This document shows positions 1 to 7,541 of a stretch of 64,000 nt of DNA, one piece after another. Origin of the DNA: Spirosoma foliorum (GTDB lineage Bacteria; Bacteroidota; Bacteroidia; Cytophagales; Spirosomataceae). Below the pieces are notes generated by a model. The model did no database searches and was not told the DNA's origin. It saw nothing but the letters and a program-made list of their open reading frames with translations. The translations under genes were made by a program, and so were the position numbers. The stretch is from positions 1,798,001 to 1,862,000 of the forward strand of contig NZ_CP059732.1 in NCBI RefSeq assembly GCF_014117325.1, written 5' to 3'. The stretch's first letter is position 1, and each line of letters opens with the position of its first letter.

Positions 1-135
1 ACCAGCAAGGCGGGTATTGCCGCCCTGGGCTATATGGGGAATACTCCGCATCAGTGGGCTGGCCCTCCGAAAGAGGTATTGGATCAGTTCGGGCTAAGTT
101 TTGACGCAGATGTGCACTATGCGGATATGAGCTGA
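1..135 (+). CDS. C-terminal end of an unidentified protein (partial)
   Basis: An open frame enters from the left edge and ends with TGA at 133-135, giving the last 44 residues of a protein that ends FDADVHYADMS. I do not recognise the family from this tail. The stop lies 22 nt before the next ATG on the same strand, so the two genes may be co-transcribed. Only the C-terminus is visible. Confidence 0.55.
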   Translation, partial: TSKAGIAALGYMGNTPHQWAGPPKEVLDQFGLSFDADVHYADMS

Positions 136-157
136 TGCATTAAAAACCAGGAATTGT

Positions 158-1534
158 ATGTCCCCTCTTCAACACTTGATACCGGGTTGGCTGGCTTTTT
201 TAGGGCTTTGGCTGACTGGAGAACAACCAACAATGCCGATTGAAACACAACTGACTTTCGAGGCCAAAGGCCATACGATCAATAATAACCAGGCTTTTTC
301 ACCAGACGATCGCTGGATTGTCTATGATACGCGCAACATCGATACAGGTTTAGGCCAAAACAGTTCTGTTGAACTGGTTGATGTGAATACGAAAGAAATA
401 CGCCAGCTTTATCAAACCACCAACCAGACCCAATACGGACCAGGGGCGGGCGCTGTTGCTTTTTCACCCAAAGAGTCGAAGGTTGTGTTCCTGCATGGAC
501 TTAGGAATGCCGATGCCCGCCATCCGTATTCCATGAGTCGGCGGACTGGTGTGTTGGTTGCTGTTGATCAGCCTCAGAAGCCCCATTTTTTGGATGGCCG
601 ATGTCTTAACGCTCCTTTTGTGCAGGGTGCTTTACGCGGTGGAACGCACGCCCATCAGTGGAGTGCCGATGGGCAGCGAATCAGTTTTACCTATAACGAT
701 GAAGTTATGGAGCGGCTTTCCCAAACGAATCCAGCCGTAAAAGACCTTCGGACAGTGGGCATTTTAACCCCATCTCATTCCGTAAAAGTGCATGACTCGA
801 ATGATGCGGACTGTTTTGATGGCGAGTGGTTTGCTACCGTTATTGCCAGGGTGACTGAGCAGCCTCGGCAGGGTAGTGATGAGATTGAGAAAGCCTTTGA
901 CGAAACCTGGATTGGCACTAACGGATACCGTAAAGATGATGGTAGCTGGCAAAAACGGGCCATCGCGTTTCAGGGGAATGTTCGAAATCAGGAAAATCAA
1001 CTCGTTACGGAAGTGTTTGTGGTTGATTTGCCGGAAGATCTGACGCAGGCTAACCCCGGCCAACCACTGGAAGGTACCGCAACGACCCGTCCTAATCCAC
1101 CCGCTGGCGTTACGCAGCACCGGATTACCTTTACCAAACACGGAATTGAAGGCCCTCGGCACTGGTTACGAACCTTGCCCGACGGCTCGCTCATTGGTTT
1201 CTTAGCGAAAGACGACGCGGGTCTGGTCCAACTCTTTGGAGTTTCGCCCAATGGTGGCCCGATCCGGCAACTGACGCACCAGCCGTTCGCCATACAAACA
1301 ACGTTTAACTTCAGCCCAGATGGGAAAAAGATTGCTTACGCGGCTGATAACAGCATTTTTGTGAGCGATGTAGCAACCGGGGAGTTCCGCCGGCTTACAC
1401 CCCGCTCGACCGATGAGCAGCGGCCAGTTAATGGCGTCGTGTGGTCCAACAAAGGAGACAGAATCGCCTATAATCGTTATGTGTCAACTGATACCGGGCG
1501 TTATGTACAGTTGTTTCAACTAACGGGATTTTAA
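158..1534 (+). CDS. DUF3748 family protein (YidR-like beta-propeller)
   Basis: This 458-residue protein resembles the DUF3748 family, which includes E. coli YidR, a TolB/WD40-like propeller of unknown function. Visible signs are repeated blade motifs such as FSPDDRWIVYDT near residue 50, WSADGQRISFTY near 170 and FSPDGKKIAYAAD near 390. The family-like stretch GGTHAHQWS lies near residue 165. Residues 8-20 are hydrophobic and could be a membrane or signal segment. The ATG at 158 is the first in frame after the upstream stop. The role is unknown; a periplasmic or surface binding or sugar-related function is only a guess from the fold. Confidence 0.75.
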   Translation: MSPLQHLIPGWLAFLGLWLTGEQPTMPIETQLTFEAKGHTINNNQAFSPDDRWIVYDTRNIDTGLGQNSSVELVDVNTKEIRQLYQTTNQTQYGPGAGAVAFSPKESKVVFLHGLRNADARHPYSMSRRTGVLVAVDQPQKPHFLDGRCLNAPFVQGALRGGTHAHQWSADGQRISFTYNDEVMERLSQTNPAVKDLRTVGILTPSHSVKVHDSNDADCFDGEWFATVIARVTEQPRQGSDEIEKAFDETWIGTNGYRKDDGSWQKRAIAFQGNVRNQENQLVTEVFVVDLPEDLTQANPGQPLEGTATTRPNPPAGVTQHRITFTKHGIEGPRHWLRTLPDGSLIGFLAKDDAGLVQLFGVSPNGGPIRQLTHQPFAIQTTFNFSPDGKKIAYAADNSIFVSDVATGEFRRLTPRSTDEQRPVNGVVWSNKGDRIAYNRYVSTDTGRYVQLFQLTGF

Positions 1535-1637
1535 GTCTGGCCATTCCATTACCTGATACTTGATTTGGGTAGAAAGGGGCTAATTAGGAGGTCGTTGTTT
1601 GGTAAATAAAGATTTTTAGTAGACGTTTGTTGAATCA

Positions 1638-1666
1638 AGCCAGAGCGAAAACTCTGGCTCTGTTTT
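1638..1666 (+). terminator. Rho-independent terminator after the DUF3748 gene
   Basis: A perfect 8-bp stem (AGCCAGAG, positions 1638-1645, with CTCTGGCT, 1652-1659) closes a 6-nt loop and is followed within three bases by TTTT. It lies about 100 nt after the stop at 1534. I see no gene in the rest of 1535-1960. Confidence 0.7.
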
Positions 1667-1960
1667 CAAGTGATTTATCTATTTAATATATAGATTATAA
1701 ATTTTATTTGTGTAGCACACCTGATTTGTGAACGGATAGGACACATACACCTACTGCCGCTTCAGTTCTGGAAGAAAGACCGCCAGATTGTCGTTAATCT
1801 GCTTGGTTTTGACTGGCCTGGATTAAATCAATACGGCCAGACAGTCGTCAAATGCGCTTTAAGATCAGTATAATGAGCCAGAAATGCCTAGTTTTACTAC
1901 GCTTGCCAGTGGTAAGTTTATTTCAGAATCAGGCAACCAACCTCAATCAACAATAGCTCT

Positions 1961-3058
1961 ATGAGATTTCTCCTTTTAGTAGGTAGCTTCTGGATCAATG
2001 TAGCCTTCTCGCAGTCGGCTACGGTGAAGGGTGTTCTACCGACAAAATTTTCGGGAAAACCGGTGCAGTTAACCCTCATGAATTATGAAACACGTAAGGA
2101 CCGGAAAGTTCAGGAAGTGTTAACAGATGCAAAAGGGACATTTCAATTTACGATACCGCTTAAAGAACCCCTTATTTATACGATCAGCGTTGCGGATTCG
2201 AGTTTGGTGCAGGTCTTGGCTAAGCCAGGTGATGCGATCAATTTGCAGTTCAAAAAGGATGAAATCGTGTGCTCCGGTTCGCAGGATACACAATACCTGA
2301 TCGACTATGAGCGGAATCGCAGGATTGTATTTAACAAATACCTGAAGCGCACCTACGATTCATCTGCTGTAGCTGTAAAAAGCGGTGACAAGGCCCGGAT
2401 CGAGTATTGGAACGTTGAGCACGAGAAAGCCTCTGAAAATTATAAAGCTGAGCTAGCTACCTGGGTCGAGCAACCTTTCTTTATCAACTCGCTGGCTGCG
2501 GTTCATCACAGCATGCGCTGGCATTCGGATAACGACATTAAGCTAATGGACCAGATGGTGGCCAGCTTGCAGAAAAAATACCCCCATGCTGAACTGACGC
2601 GTCAGCTGGTCAGCAAAGTAACGACAACCAAACGCATTGCATTAGGGGCTATTGCGCCGGACTTTATCACAAAGGATACCGCTAGCCATACCGTTGCGTT
2701 GAAAAATTATCGGGGCAAATATACCCTGGTTGACTTTTGGGCTTCCTGGTGCGGACCATGCCGACAGGAAAGTCCGACCTTGGTGCGGCTTTATTCGAAG
2801 TACAAAGAGAAAGGCTTTGCTATTTTAAGCGTATCGATCGATACCGATAAAGCCAGGTGGGAGAATGCCATCAAAAAAGATGGCTACACTTGGGAGAACG
2901 TGTCGGAACTGGATGGTTATTCGGGATCAACGGCTGCCTTATACACGGTTACAGCTATCCCCAATAGTTTTCTGCTAGATAAAGACGGTAAGATCATCGC
3001 CAAAAATCTGCGGGGAAAGAATCTGGAAGCTAAATTAATTGCACTCATGGGCCAGTAG
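1961..3058 (+). CDS. TlpA-like thiol-disulfide oxidoreductase with N-terminal DUF4369-type domain
   Basis: This 365-residue secreted redoxin has a signal peptide (about residues 1-18, ending AFSQ). A beta-rich N-terminal region of roughly residues 20-110 resembles the DUF4369 domain seen in Bacteroidota. A TlpA/AhpC-type thioredoxin domain covers about 230-365, with active site WCGPC near residues 262-266 (FWASWCGPC). A cis-proline-like motif, TAIPNSFLLD, follows near residue 330. Such proteins usually reduce or shuffle periplasmic disulfides. The partner substrate is unknown. The TPR gene starting at 3165 is on the same strand, but an 18-bp inverted repeat lies between them. Confidence 0.85.
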   Translation: MRFLLLVGSFWINVAFSQSATVKGVLPTKFSGKPVQLTLMNYETRKDRKVQEVLTDAKGTFQFTIPLKEPLIYTISVADSSLVQVLAKPGDAINLQFKKDEIVCSGSQDTQYLIDYERNRRIVFNKYLKRTYDSSAVAVKSGDKARIEYWNVEHEKASENYKAELATWVEQPFFINSLAAVHHSMRWHSDNDIKLMDQMVASLQKKYPHAELTRQLVSKVTTTKRIALGAIAPDFITKDTASHTVALKNYRGKYTLVDFWASWCGPCRQESPTLVRLYSKYKEKGFAILSVSIDTDKARWENAIKKDGYTWENVSELDGYSGSTAALYTVTAIPNSFLLDKDGKIIAKNLRGKNLEAKLIALMGQ

Positions 3059-3064
3059 TTGGGT

Positions 3065-3123
3065 AAATGAATAATGAATAATAAGCTGATAGTCATTTTT
3101 TTTGCATTATTCATTATTCATTT
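3065..3123. terminator. 18-bp perfect inverted repeat, terminator-like
   Basis: The arms 3065-3082 and 3106-3123 are perfect reverse complements, AT-rich (ATGAATAAT units), around a 23-nt loop that contains eight T. The repeat begins 7 nt after the redoxin stop and ends 42 nt before the TPR gene. It is probably a terminator or attenuator. The AT-rich stem makes the call less certain than a GC-rich hairpin would. Confidence 0.5.
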
Positions 3124-3164
3124 TACATTATCAATTTCCCTAGCTAACTTCAGAAAACACTGAT

Positions 3165-4877
3165 ATGAAAACCGTTTGGCTGATTCTAATCGTACCCCTT
3201 CTTTTAGCGGCCTCCTTCATTTTTACGCCAGCACCTAGACCAGAGCCGGAATCTGCTGTACGAGAACGGTGCAACGAAATAGCACTCTGCGGTGCCGGGG
3301 CGAATGGGTATATCAGTCCAATGGAAAACGGGAAGTTTATAATCCCTTTGCCGGGATGGGGAAATTATACCCACAAGATTTCGACCAGCCAGGATAGCGC
3401 TCAGTATTATTTTGATCAGGGATTGACCTTGTATTACAGCTATCACATGAAGGAGGCTATGGCTTCCTTCAAAGAAGCGGCCAGGCTGGACCCTATGTGC
3501 CCAATGGCCTGGTGGGGACAGGCATTAACCGGTGGTCCTTATTATAATGCGGCCCATACCTACAAGGTTTCGGCAGATATGCCATCTATTCTAGCTCGTA
3601 TGAATGAACTGGCTTCGAATGCCAGTCCGCAGGAAAAAAAGCTGATCCAGGCGATGAATACACGCTATTCATCTGATCCGACTGATTCGGAACGCAAACA
3701 GCTCAATCAGGCCTATGCATCTGCCATGCGCTCTCTCGTCACCGAGTTTGATGACCCGGACGTTAAAATGCTCTATGTGGATGCTATTATGTTGATCCAT
3801 GCCTGGGATTTCTGGACGAGCGACGGTACCCCCAAAACCTGGACGCAGGAAGTGGTAGATCTAACCGAAGCCGTTCTTAAAAAATACCCGGATCATCCAG
3901 CGGCCCTGCATTATCATATCCATCTGACCGAAGCATCCAAACATCCGGAGGTGGCTCTGACCAATGCTGATAAACTTAAAACCAATCTTCCTGGTGTTGC
4001 CCATATGGTCCACATGGCGAGTCATGAATACCAGCGCAACGGCCTTTTTGCTGAAGGGGTACTCGTCAATGATCTGGCCGATAACAATCTGCTACTGTAC
4101 GATTCATTGGTAGCCCATTTGGGATTAGTAAAACATTCGCCCCATTACTTTGCCGTGCAAACGTATTGCGCCTTAAGTGGAGGTATGTACGAAACCGGTT
4201 TACGGGATGCCCTCCGTTGCCGGAAGTCGGTATCTCCAGTAGCCGAGAATGCATATGACCAGTTTTTGTACATGCTGCCTTCACTTACGCTGGTCAGGAT
4301 GGGTAAATGGCAGGAGATTTTAGCCACTGAACAGCCTAATGACAAGTGGGCCTATGCTGCATTGCTGGACCATTTTGCCAGGGGAATGGCGCTTGTAAGC
4401 ACCGGTCATCCCGACGAAGCTCAAAAGCAATTGCAGCAGCTTGGCGAACGCTTAACCGATCCGATACTTGAGAAGCGACGCATTCCGTTTAACGCTCCGC
4501 TACCCATCGCCCAAATCGCTCACCATATTTTGGATGCATCTATTCTTTTTGCCGACAGAAAGCATGAGCAAGCGGTAGCCAGTCTTCAGCAAGCGATTAG
4601 TCTGGAAGACCGCCTGATTTATACCGAACCCAGTGACTGGCCCTTACCTGCCCGGCAGTTTTTAGGTGCTTATTTACTGAAACTACATAAAGTGAAAGAA
4701 GCCGAAGCCGTGTACCGTGAGGACTTGATTCATCATCCGGGCAATGGCTGGTCGTTGGTTGGTCTTCACAAGGCACTTAGTCTGCAGGGAAAGCGCCCGG
4801 AACTGGCGCGGATTGAGGCTAGTTATCGCTCTGCCTTTTCAAAAGCGGAGCATATTCCCACAGCTTCCGTCTATTAA
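3165..4877 (+). CDS. Secreted tetratricopeptide-repeat protein
   Basis: This 570-residue protein has an N-terminal hydrophobic signal (MKTVWLILIVPLLLAASFIF) followed by TPR-like helices. A clear repeat is DQGLTLYYSYHMKEAMASF at about residues 85-103, and another lies near AEAVYREDLIHHPGNGWSL at about 510. Histidine-rich helices (ALHYHIHLTEASKHP, about 245; HMVHMASHEY, about 275) are typical of a Bacteroidota TPR family often found beside redoxins. No enzymatic motif is evident. It probably scaffolds protein interactions in the periplasm or at the membrane. Confidence 0.75.
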   Translation: MKTVWLILIVPLLLAASFIFTPAPRPEPESAVRERCNEIALCGAGANGYISPMENGKFIIPLPGWGNYTHKISTSQDSAQYYFDQGLTLYYSYHMKEAMASFKEAARLDPMCPMAWWGQALTGGPYYNAAHTYKVSADMPSILARMNELASNASPQEKKLIQAMNTRYSSDPTDSERKQLNQAYASAMRSLVTEFDDPDVKMLYVDAIMLIHAWDFWTSDGTPKTWTQEVVDLTEAVLKKYPDHPAALHYHIHLTEASKHPEVALTNADKLKTNLPGVAHMVHMASHEYQRNGLFAEGVLVNDLADNNLLLYDSLVAHLGLVKHSPHYFAVQTYCALSGGMYETGLRDALRCRKSVSPVAENAYDQFLYMLPSLTLVRMGKWQEILATEQPNDKWAYAALLDHFARGMALVSTGHPDEAQKQLQQLGERLTDPILEKRRIPFNAPLPIAQIAHHILDASILFADRKHEQAVASLQQAISLEDRLIYTEPSDWPLPARQFLGAYLLKLHKVKEAEAVYREDLIHHPGNGWSLVGLHKALSLQGKRPELARIEASYRSAFSKAEHIPTASVY

Positions 4878-4933
4878 GTGAGCAGCCGTTTGTTATAGGC
4901 CATTGCTGTGAAGGTATACTACTGGCAAACTGC

Positions 4934-5977
4934 TCAGATTAGCACCGTTGGCAATCCTAATACCCTATTTTCAAGTGCTGATGAACTAATTGAAGCGTGT
5001 TTAGAAGGCTTATCCGCTAATCGTTGATGATCCAGTGGAGCATTTGAATGTCCAGTACGGTATTTGGACAGATTAATCAATAAAACACTGCCTAAAATAA
5101 CAACCAGTCCAATGATCTGGAGGAGTGAGATGCTTTCATGAGCGAACACAATTCCCAGAATAACAGCGATCACGGGATTCACATAGGCATACGTACTGAC
5201 TTGCGTGGCCGGGCGTACCTGCAATAGCCAAACGTAGGCGCTGTAGGCAATGATCGACCCAAACAAAATAAGATAAACCAGGGCCAGCCAGGACTGCGTT
5301 GAGATTTGCGACCAACGGACCTGCTCAAATTCGTGAGTCAACAGGCTAGCGGGCAGAAACACCAGTCCGGCGATGACCATTTGCCAGGCTACATTTACGG
5401 TTGACGAACCTTCGGAAGGGTTGTGTTTTGAATAAAGCGACCCTGACGACCAGGAAATTGCGCCAACAACGAGCAACAGCATTCCGATAATTTTTGATCG
5501 GTCTGCGTTTTCTGCCAGCATCCCGCTTAACTGTTCCCCAAATAAAAGGAGCACACCAATAAAGCCGACAGCCAGCCCCGCCAATGTTGATTTACTACGG
5601 AATGTAGTGTTCCAGTTTGGCCTATCAAGTAACACAAACCAGATCGGAGCCGAGGATACCAAGATGGCAACCAAGGCGCTAGGAAGCGTTTGTTCCGCCC
5701 AGATAACGACGCCATTACCGACTACCAGCAGTAAGAAGCCTACGACGGCGGAGGTAACCAAGCTGCTTTTTATGAAAATCCGTTCCCCTTTTATGAGCGA
5801 CCAGCCAAGCAATAAAGCCCCTGCGGTCAGAAAACGAATAGCACCCATAAGCAAGGGCGGTATGGCCTGAATAGCCATCTGGATAAAGAAATAGGTAGAG
5901 CCCCAGACAACATAAACGATCGCAAAGGCAACAGCAACCAAAAATGGACTAGCGGCTTTCAAGTTGTTCTGATTCAT
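4934..5977 (-). CDS. EamA/DMT-superfamily transporter (YedA/RhaT-like)
   Basis: This 347-residue inner-membrane protein has about ten hydrophobic helices arranged as two EamA repeats (roughly residues 15-150 and 160-305). The first helix carries the DMT signature VYVVWGSTYFFIQ. The C-terminal repeat has the usual YAYVNPVIAVILG. The last 40 residues are a hydrophilic tail that is longer than usual. Family members export amino acids or metabolites by proton exchange; the substrate cannot be read here. It is convergent with the TPR gene upstream and faces away from the LysR gene. Confidence 0.85.
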   Translation of the reverse strand: MNQNNLKAASPFLVAVAFAIVYVVWGSTYFFIQMAIQAIPPLLMGAIRFLTAGALLLGWSLIKGERIFIKSSLVTSAVVGFLLLVVGNGVVIWAEQTLPSALVAILVSSAPIWFVLLDRPNWNTTFRSKSTLAGLAVGFIGVLLLFGEQLSGMLAENADRSKIIGMLLLVVGAISWSSGSLYSKHNPSEGSSTVNVAWQMVIAGLVFLPASLLTHEFEQVRWSQISTQSWLALVYLILFGSIIAYSAYVWLLQVRPATQVSTYAYVNPVIAVILGIVFAHESISLLQIIGLVVILGSVLLINLSKYRTGHSNAPLDHQRLADKPSKHASISSSALENRVLGLPTVLI

Positions 5978-6021
5978 GATTTCTGCAAATAATGAGTATA
6001 AGTAGGATCAACGTTCAGGCG

Positions 6022-6444
6022 TTACGGAACCAAGGGCGAACTAAAGGTAATGTAGCGCTGGGCCTCGATGGATGGCACATCAACTACCTCAATCCGGCGA
6101 ATAATGGTTGTTTGCCCATCGCTGATCTCCAGTTTATAAGTGCCTGATTTGCTGCCCTCAAAGTTCAACTTCCAATGGTAAGCTCTCGGCGATCTTTTCA
6201 TAAATAGCTCATGAAGGGTCAACTCATCCGTGTTCTTAATCTTGAGTGTAATACCATTGACTTGTTTAACCAGCAATATCACATTAACGGTTCGATTGGC
6301 ACCCATGTAAGTGCCTAACTCAAACGGTTTTTCTTCTGACCATCCAATGGGTTCCTGATCGGTAGACTGTGCCTGGCTAGTCAGGCTTAACAGTATCAAC
6401 CCTAGATTGGCTATAACCCTGAGCGAATGTTTTAGTAGTTTCAT
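6022..6444 (-). CDS. Hypothetical secreted protein
   Basis: This 140-residue protein has a signal peptide (about residues 1-26, ending SQAQ) and a beta-rich mature part with motifs such as GTYKLEISDG, like the immunoglobulin-type domain of extracellular binding proteins. I do not recognise a named family. It lies 44 nt downstream of the DMT transporter's start, in the same direction, and could form one transcript with it. It is divergent from the MetR-like regulator, and the 102-bp gap between them holds a MetR-type box. Confidence 0.55.
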   Translation of the reverse strand: MKLLKHSLRVIANLGLILLSLTSQAQSTDQEPIGWSEEKPFELGTYMGANRTVNVILLVKQVNGITLKIKNTDELTLHELFMKRSPRAYHWKLNFEGSKSGTYKLEISDGQTTIIRRIEVVDVPSIEAQRYITFSSPLVP

Positions 6445-6491
6445 CTTGCGTGTTCATTTATGTTTAATTGTCTTGGGCAAAGTTGATTCCT

Positions 6492-6522
6492 TTTGGATTA
6501 TTAGTAAAGCGAATTATTTTTG
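6492..6522 (+). promoter_or_regulatory. Bacteroidota-type promoter of the LysR gene
   Basis: The -33 element TTTG (6492-6495) and the -7 element TATTTTTG (6515-6522, fitting TAnnTTTG) are separated by 19 nt, the spacing known for the primary sigma factor of Bacteroidota. The regulator's ATG follows at 6547. Confidence 0.55.
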
Positions 6523-6531
6523 TTGAAATCA

Positions 6532-6544
6532 TGAATAAAATTCA
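6532..6544. promoter_or_regulatory. MetR-type operator (TGAA-N5-TTCA)
   Basis: TGAATAAAATTCA is a palindrome that exactly fits the E. coli MetR consensus TGAANNNNNTTCA. It lies just after the predicted -7 element and three bases before the ATG of the MetR-like regulator. That suggests autorepression and possibly control of the divergent secreted-protein gene. Confidence 0.5.
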
Positions 6545-6546
6545 TC

Positions 6547-7455
6547 ATGGAAATCCGACATCTTCAAATGGTGAAAGAGGTAGCCAACACAGGAAACCTG
6601 ACCAGAGCCGCCGATCAGTTATTCTTGACGCAGTCGGCCCTGAGCCATCAGCTAAAAGAAGTTGAGGGTTACTTTAATACACAGCTTTTTATTCGCGACA
6701 AGAAGCAGATGCGTCTGACGCAGGCGGGGACAATTGTTTTACAGGCAGCCGAGAAGATTCTTCAGGAAGTAGCCGAAACACGGGCTAAAGTTCGAACGCT
6801 GATTGATGAGGAGGCTGGCGAGATCCGACTTTGTACCCAATGTTACACATCGTACCACTGGCTGGCTGGTTTTTTGCGGGAGTTCCAGTTAATTTATCCG
6901 AAAGTAGATATTAAGGTTGAGTTGGAGGCTGCCACGCAGGATGCTGTTAAGCATTTGTTAACGAACAAAATCGATGTGGCAATCACTGAAGGAGATGACA
7001 ATCCCAAGTTTCTGTATACCCCACTATTTCAGGATGAGTTTGTGGCGATTGTGGCTCCTGATCATCCCTGGGCTGATCGTAGTTGGGTTGAGTTGAGCGA
7101 GTTTGCCAGTCAGAGTTATATCATGTATAATATTCCTGACGAAGAGAGCGACAATTTCATGATGATCTTCAAAAATTGTCGTCCAGCCAAAGTGTATAAA
7201 ATCACGTTGACCGAAGCGATTCTGGAGATGGTCAAAGCAGACCTGGGGGTAGCTGTTATGCCAACCTGGGTAGTTCGGCCTTATGTGCAATCGGGGCAAT
7301 TAGCTACTGTGCGCATTACCGAGAAACGCATTCTTCGGACCTGGTATGCCGCCACGTTAAAGAACAAACAACAGCCCCTGTTTACTGACGCTTTTGTTAA
7401 GCAACTCGCCTGTTATATGAAAGAAATGGATGGTTATGCCTGTACAACCAGTTAG
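6547..7455 (+). CDS. LysR-family transcriptional regulator, MetR-like
   Basis: This 302-residue regulator has an N-terminal winged helix-turn-helix (residues 1-60; AADQLFLTQSALSHQLKEVE is the recognition segment). Its LysR substrate-binding domain covers about 90-295. The opening of that domain (QCYTSYHWLAGFLREFQLIYP, near 98) and the APDHPWA segment resemble MetR, which senses homocysteine and controls methionine biosynthesis. A MetR-type palindrome lies at its own start. No met gene is next to it, so its targets lie elsewhere. The assignment to MetR function is inference; LysR membership is firm. Confidence 0.85.
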   Translation: MEIRHLQMVKEVANTGNLTRAADQLFLTQSALSHQLKEVEGYFNTQLFIRDKKQMRLTQAGTIVLQAAEKILQEVAETRAKVRTLIDEEAGEIRLCTQCYTSYHWLAGFLREFQLIYPKVDIKVELEAATQDAVKHLLTNKIDVAITEGDDNPKFLYTPLFQDEFVAIVAPDHPWADRSWVELSEFASQSYIMYNIPDEESDNFMMIFKNCRPAKVYKITLTEAILEMVKADLGVAVMPTWVVRPYVQSGQLATVRITEKRILRTWYAATLKNKQQPLFTDAFVKQLACYMKEMDGYACTTS

Positions 7456-7534
7456 CCTGTTCACTAATAGGGTGTTTAGATCAGTTGGACTCTAACTGAT
7501 CTAAACACCCTATTAGTGAACAGGCTAACTGGTT
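7446..7534. terminator. 41-bp perfect inverted repeat, bidirectional terminator between the LysR gene and acnB
   Basis: Arms 7446-7486 and 7494-7534 are perfect reverse complements around a 7-nt spacer. The two genes converge here. The LysR stop codon (7453-7455) lies inside the left arm and the acnB stop (7542) lies 7 nt beyond the right arm. There is no long T run, so the stem itself must do the work, or it shields the two mRNA ends. Confidence 0.6.
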
Positions 7535-7541
7535 GAGAAAT

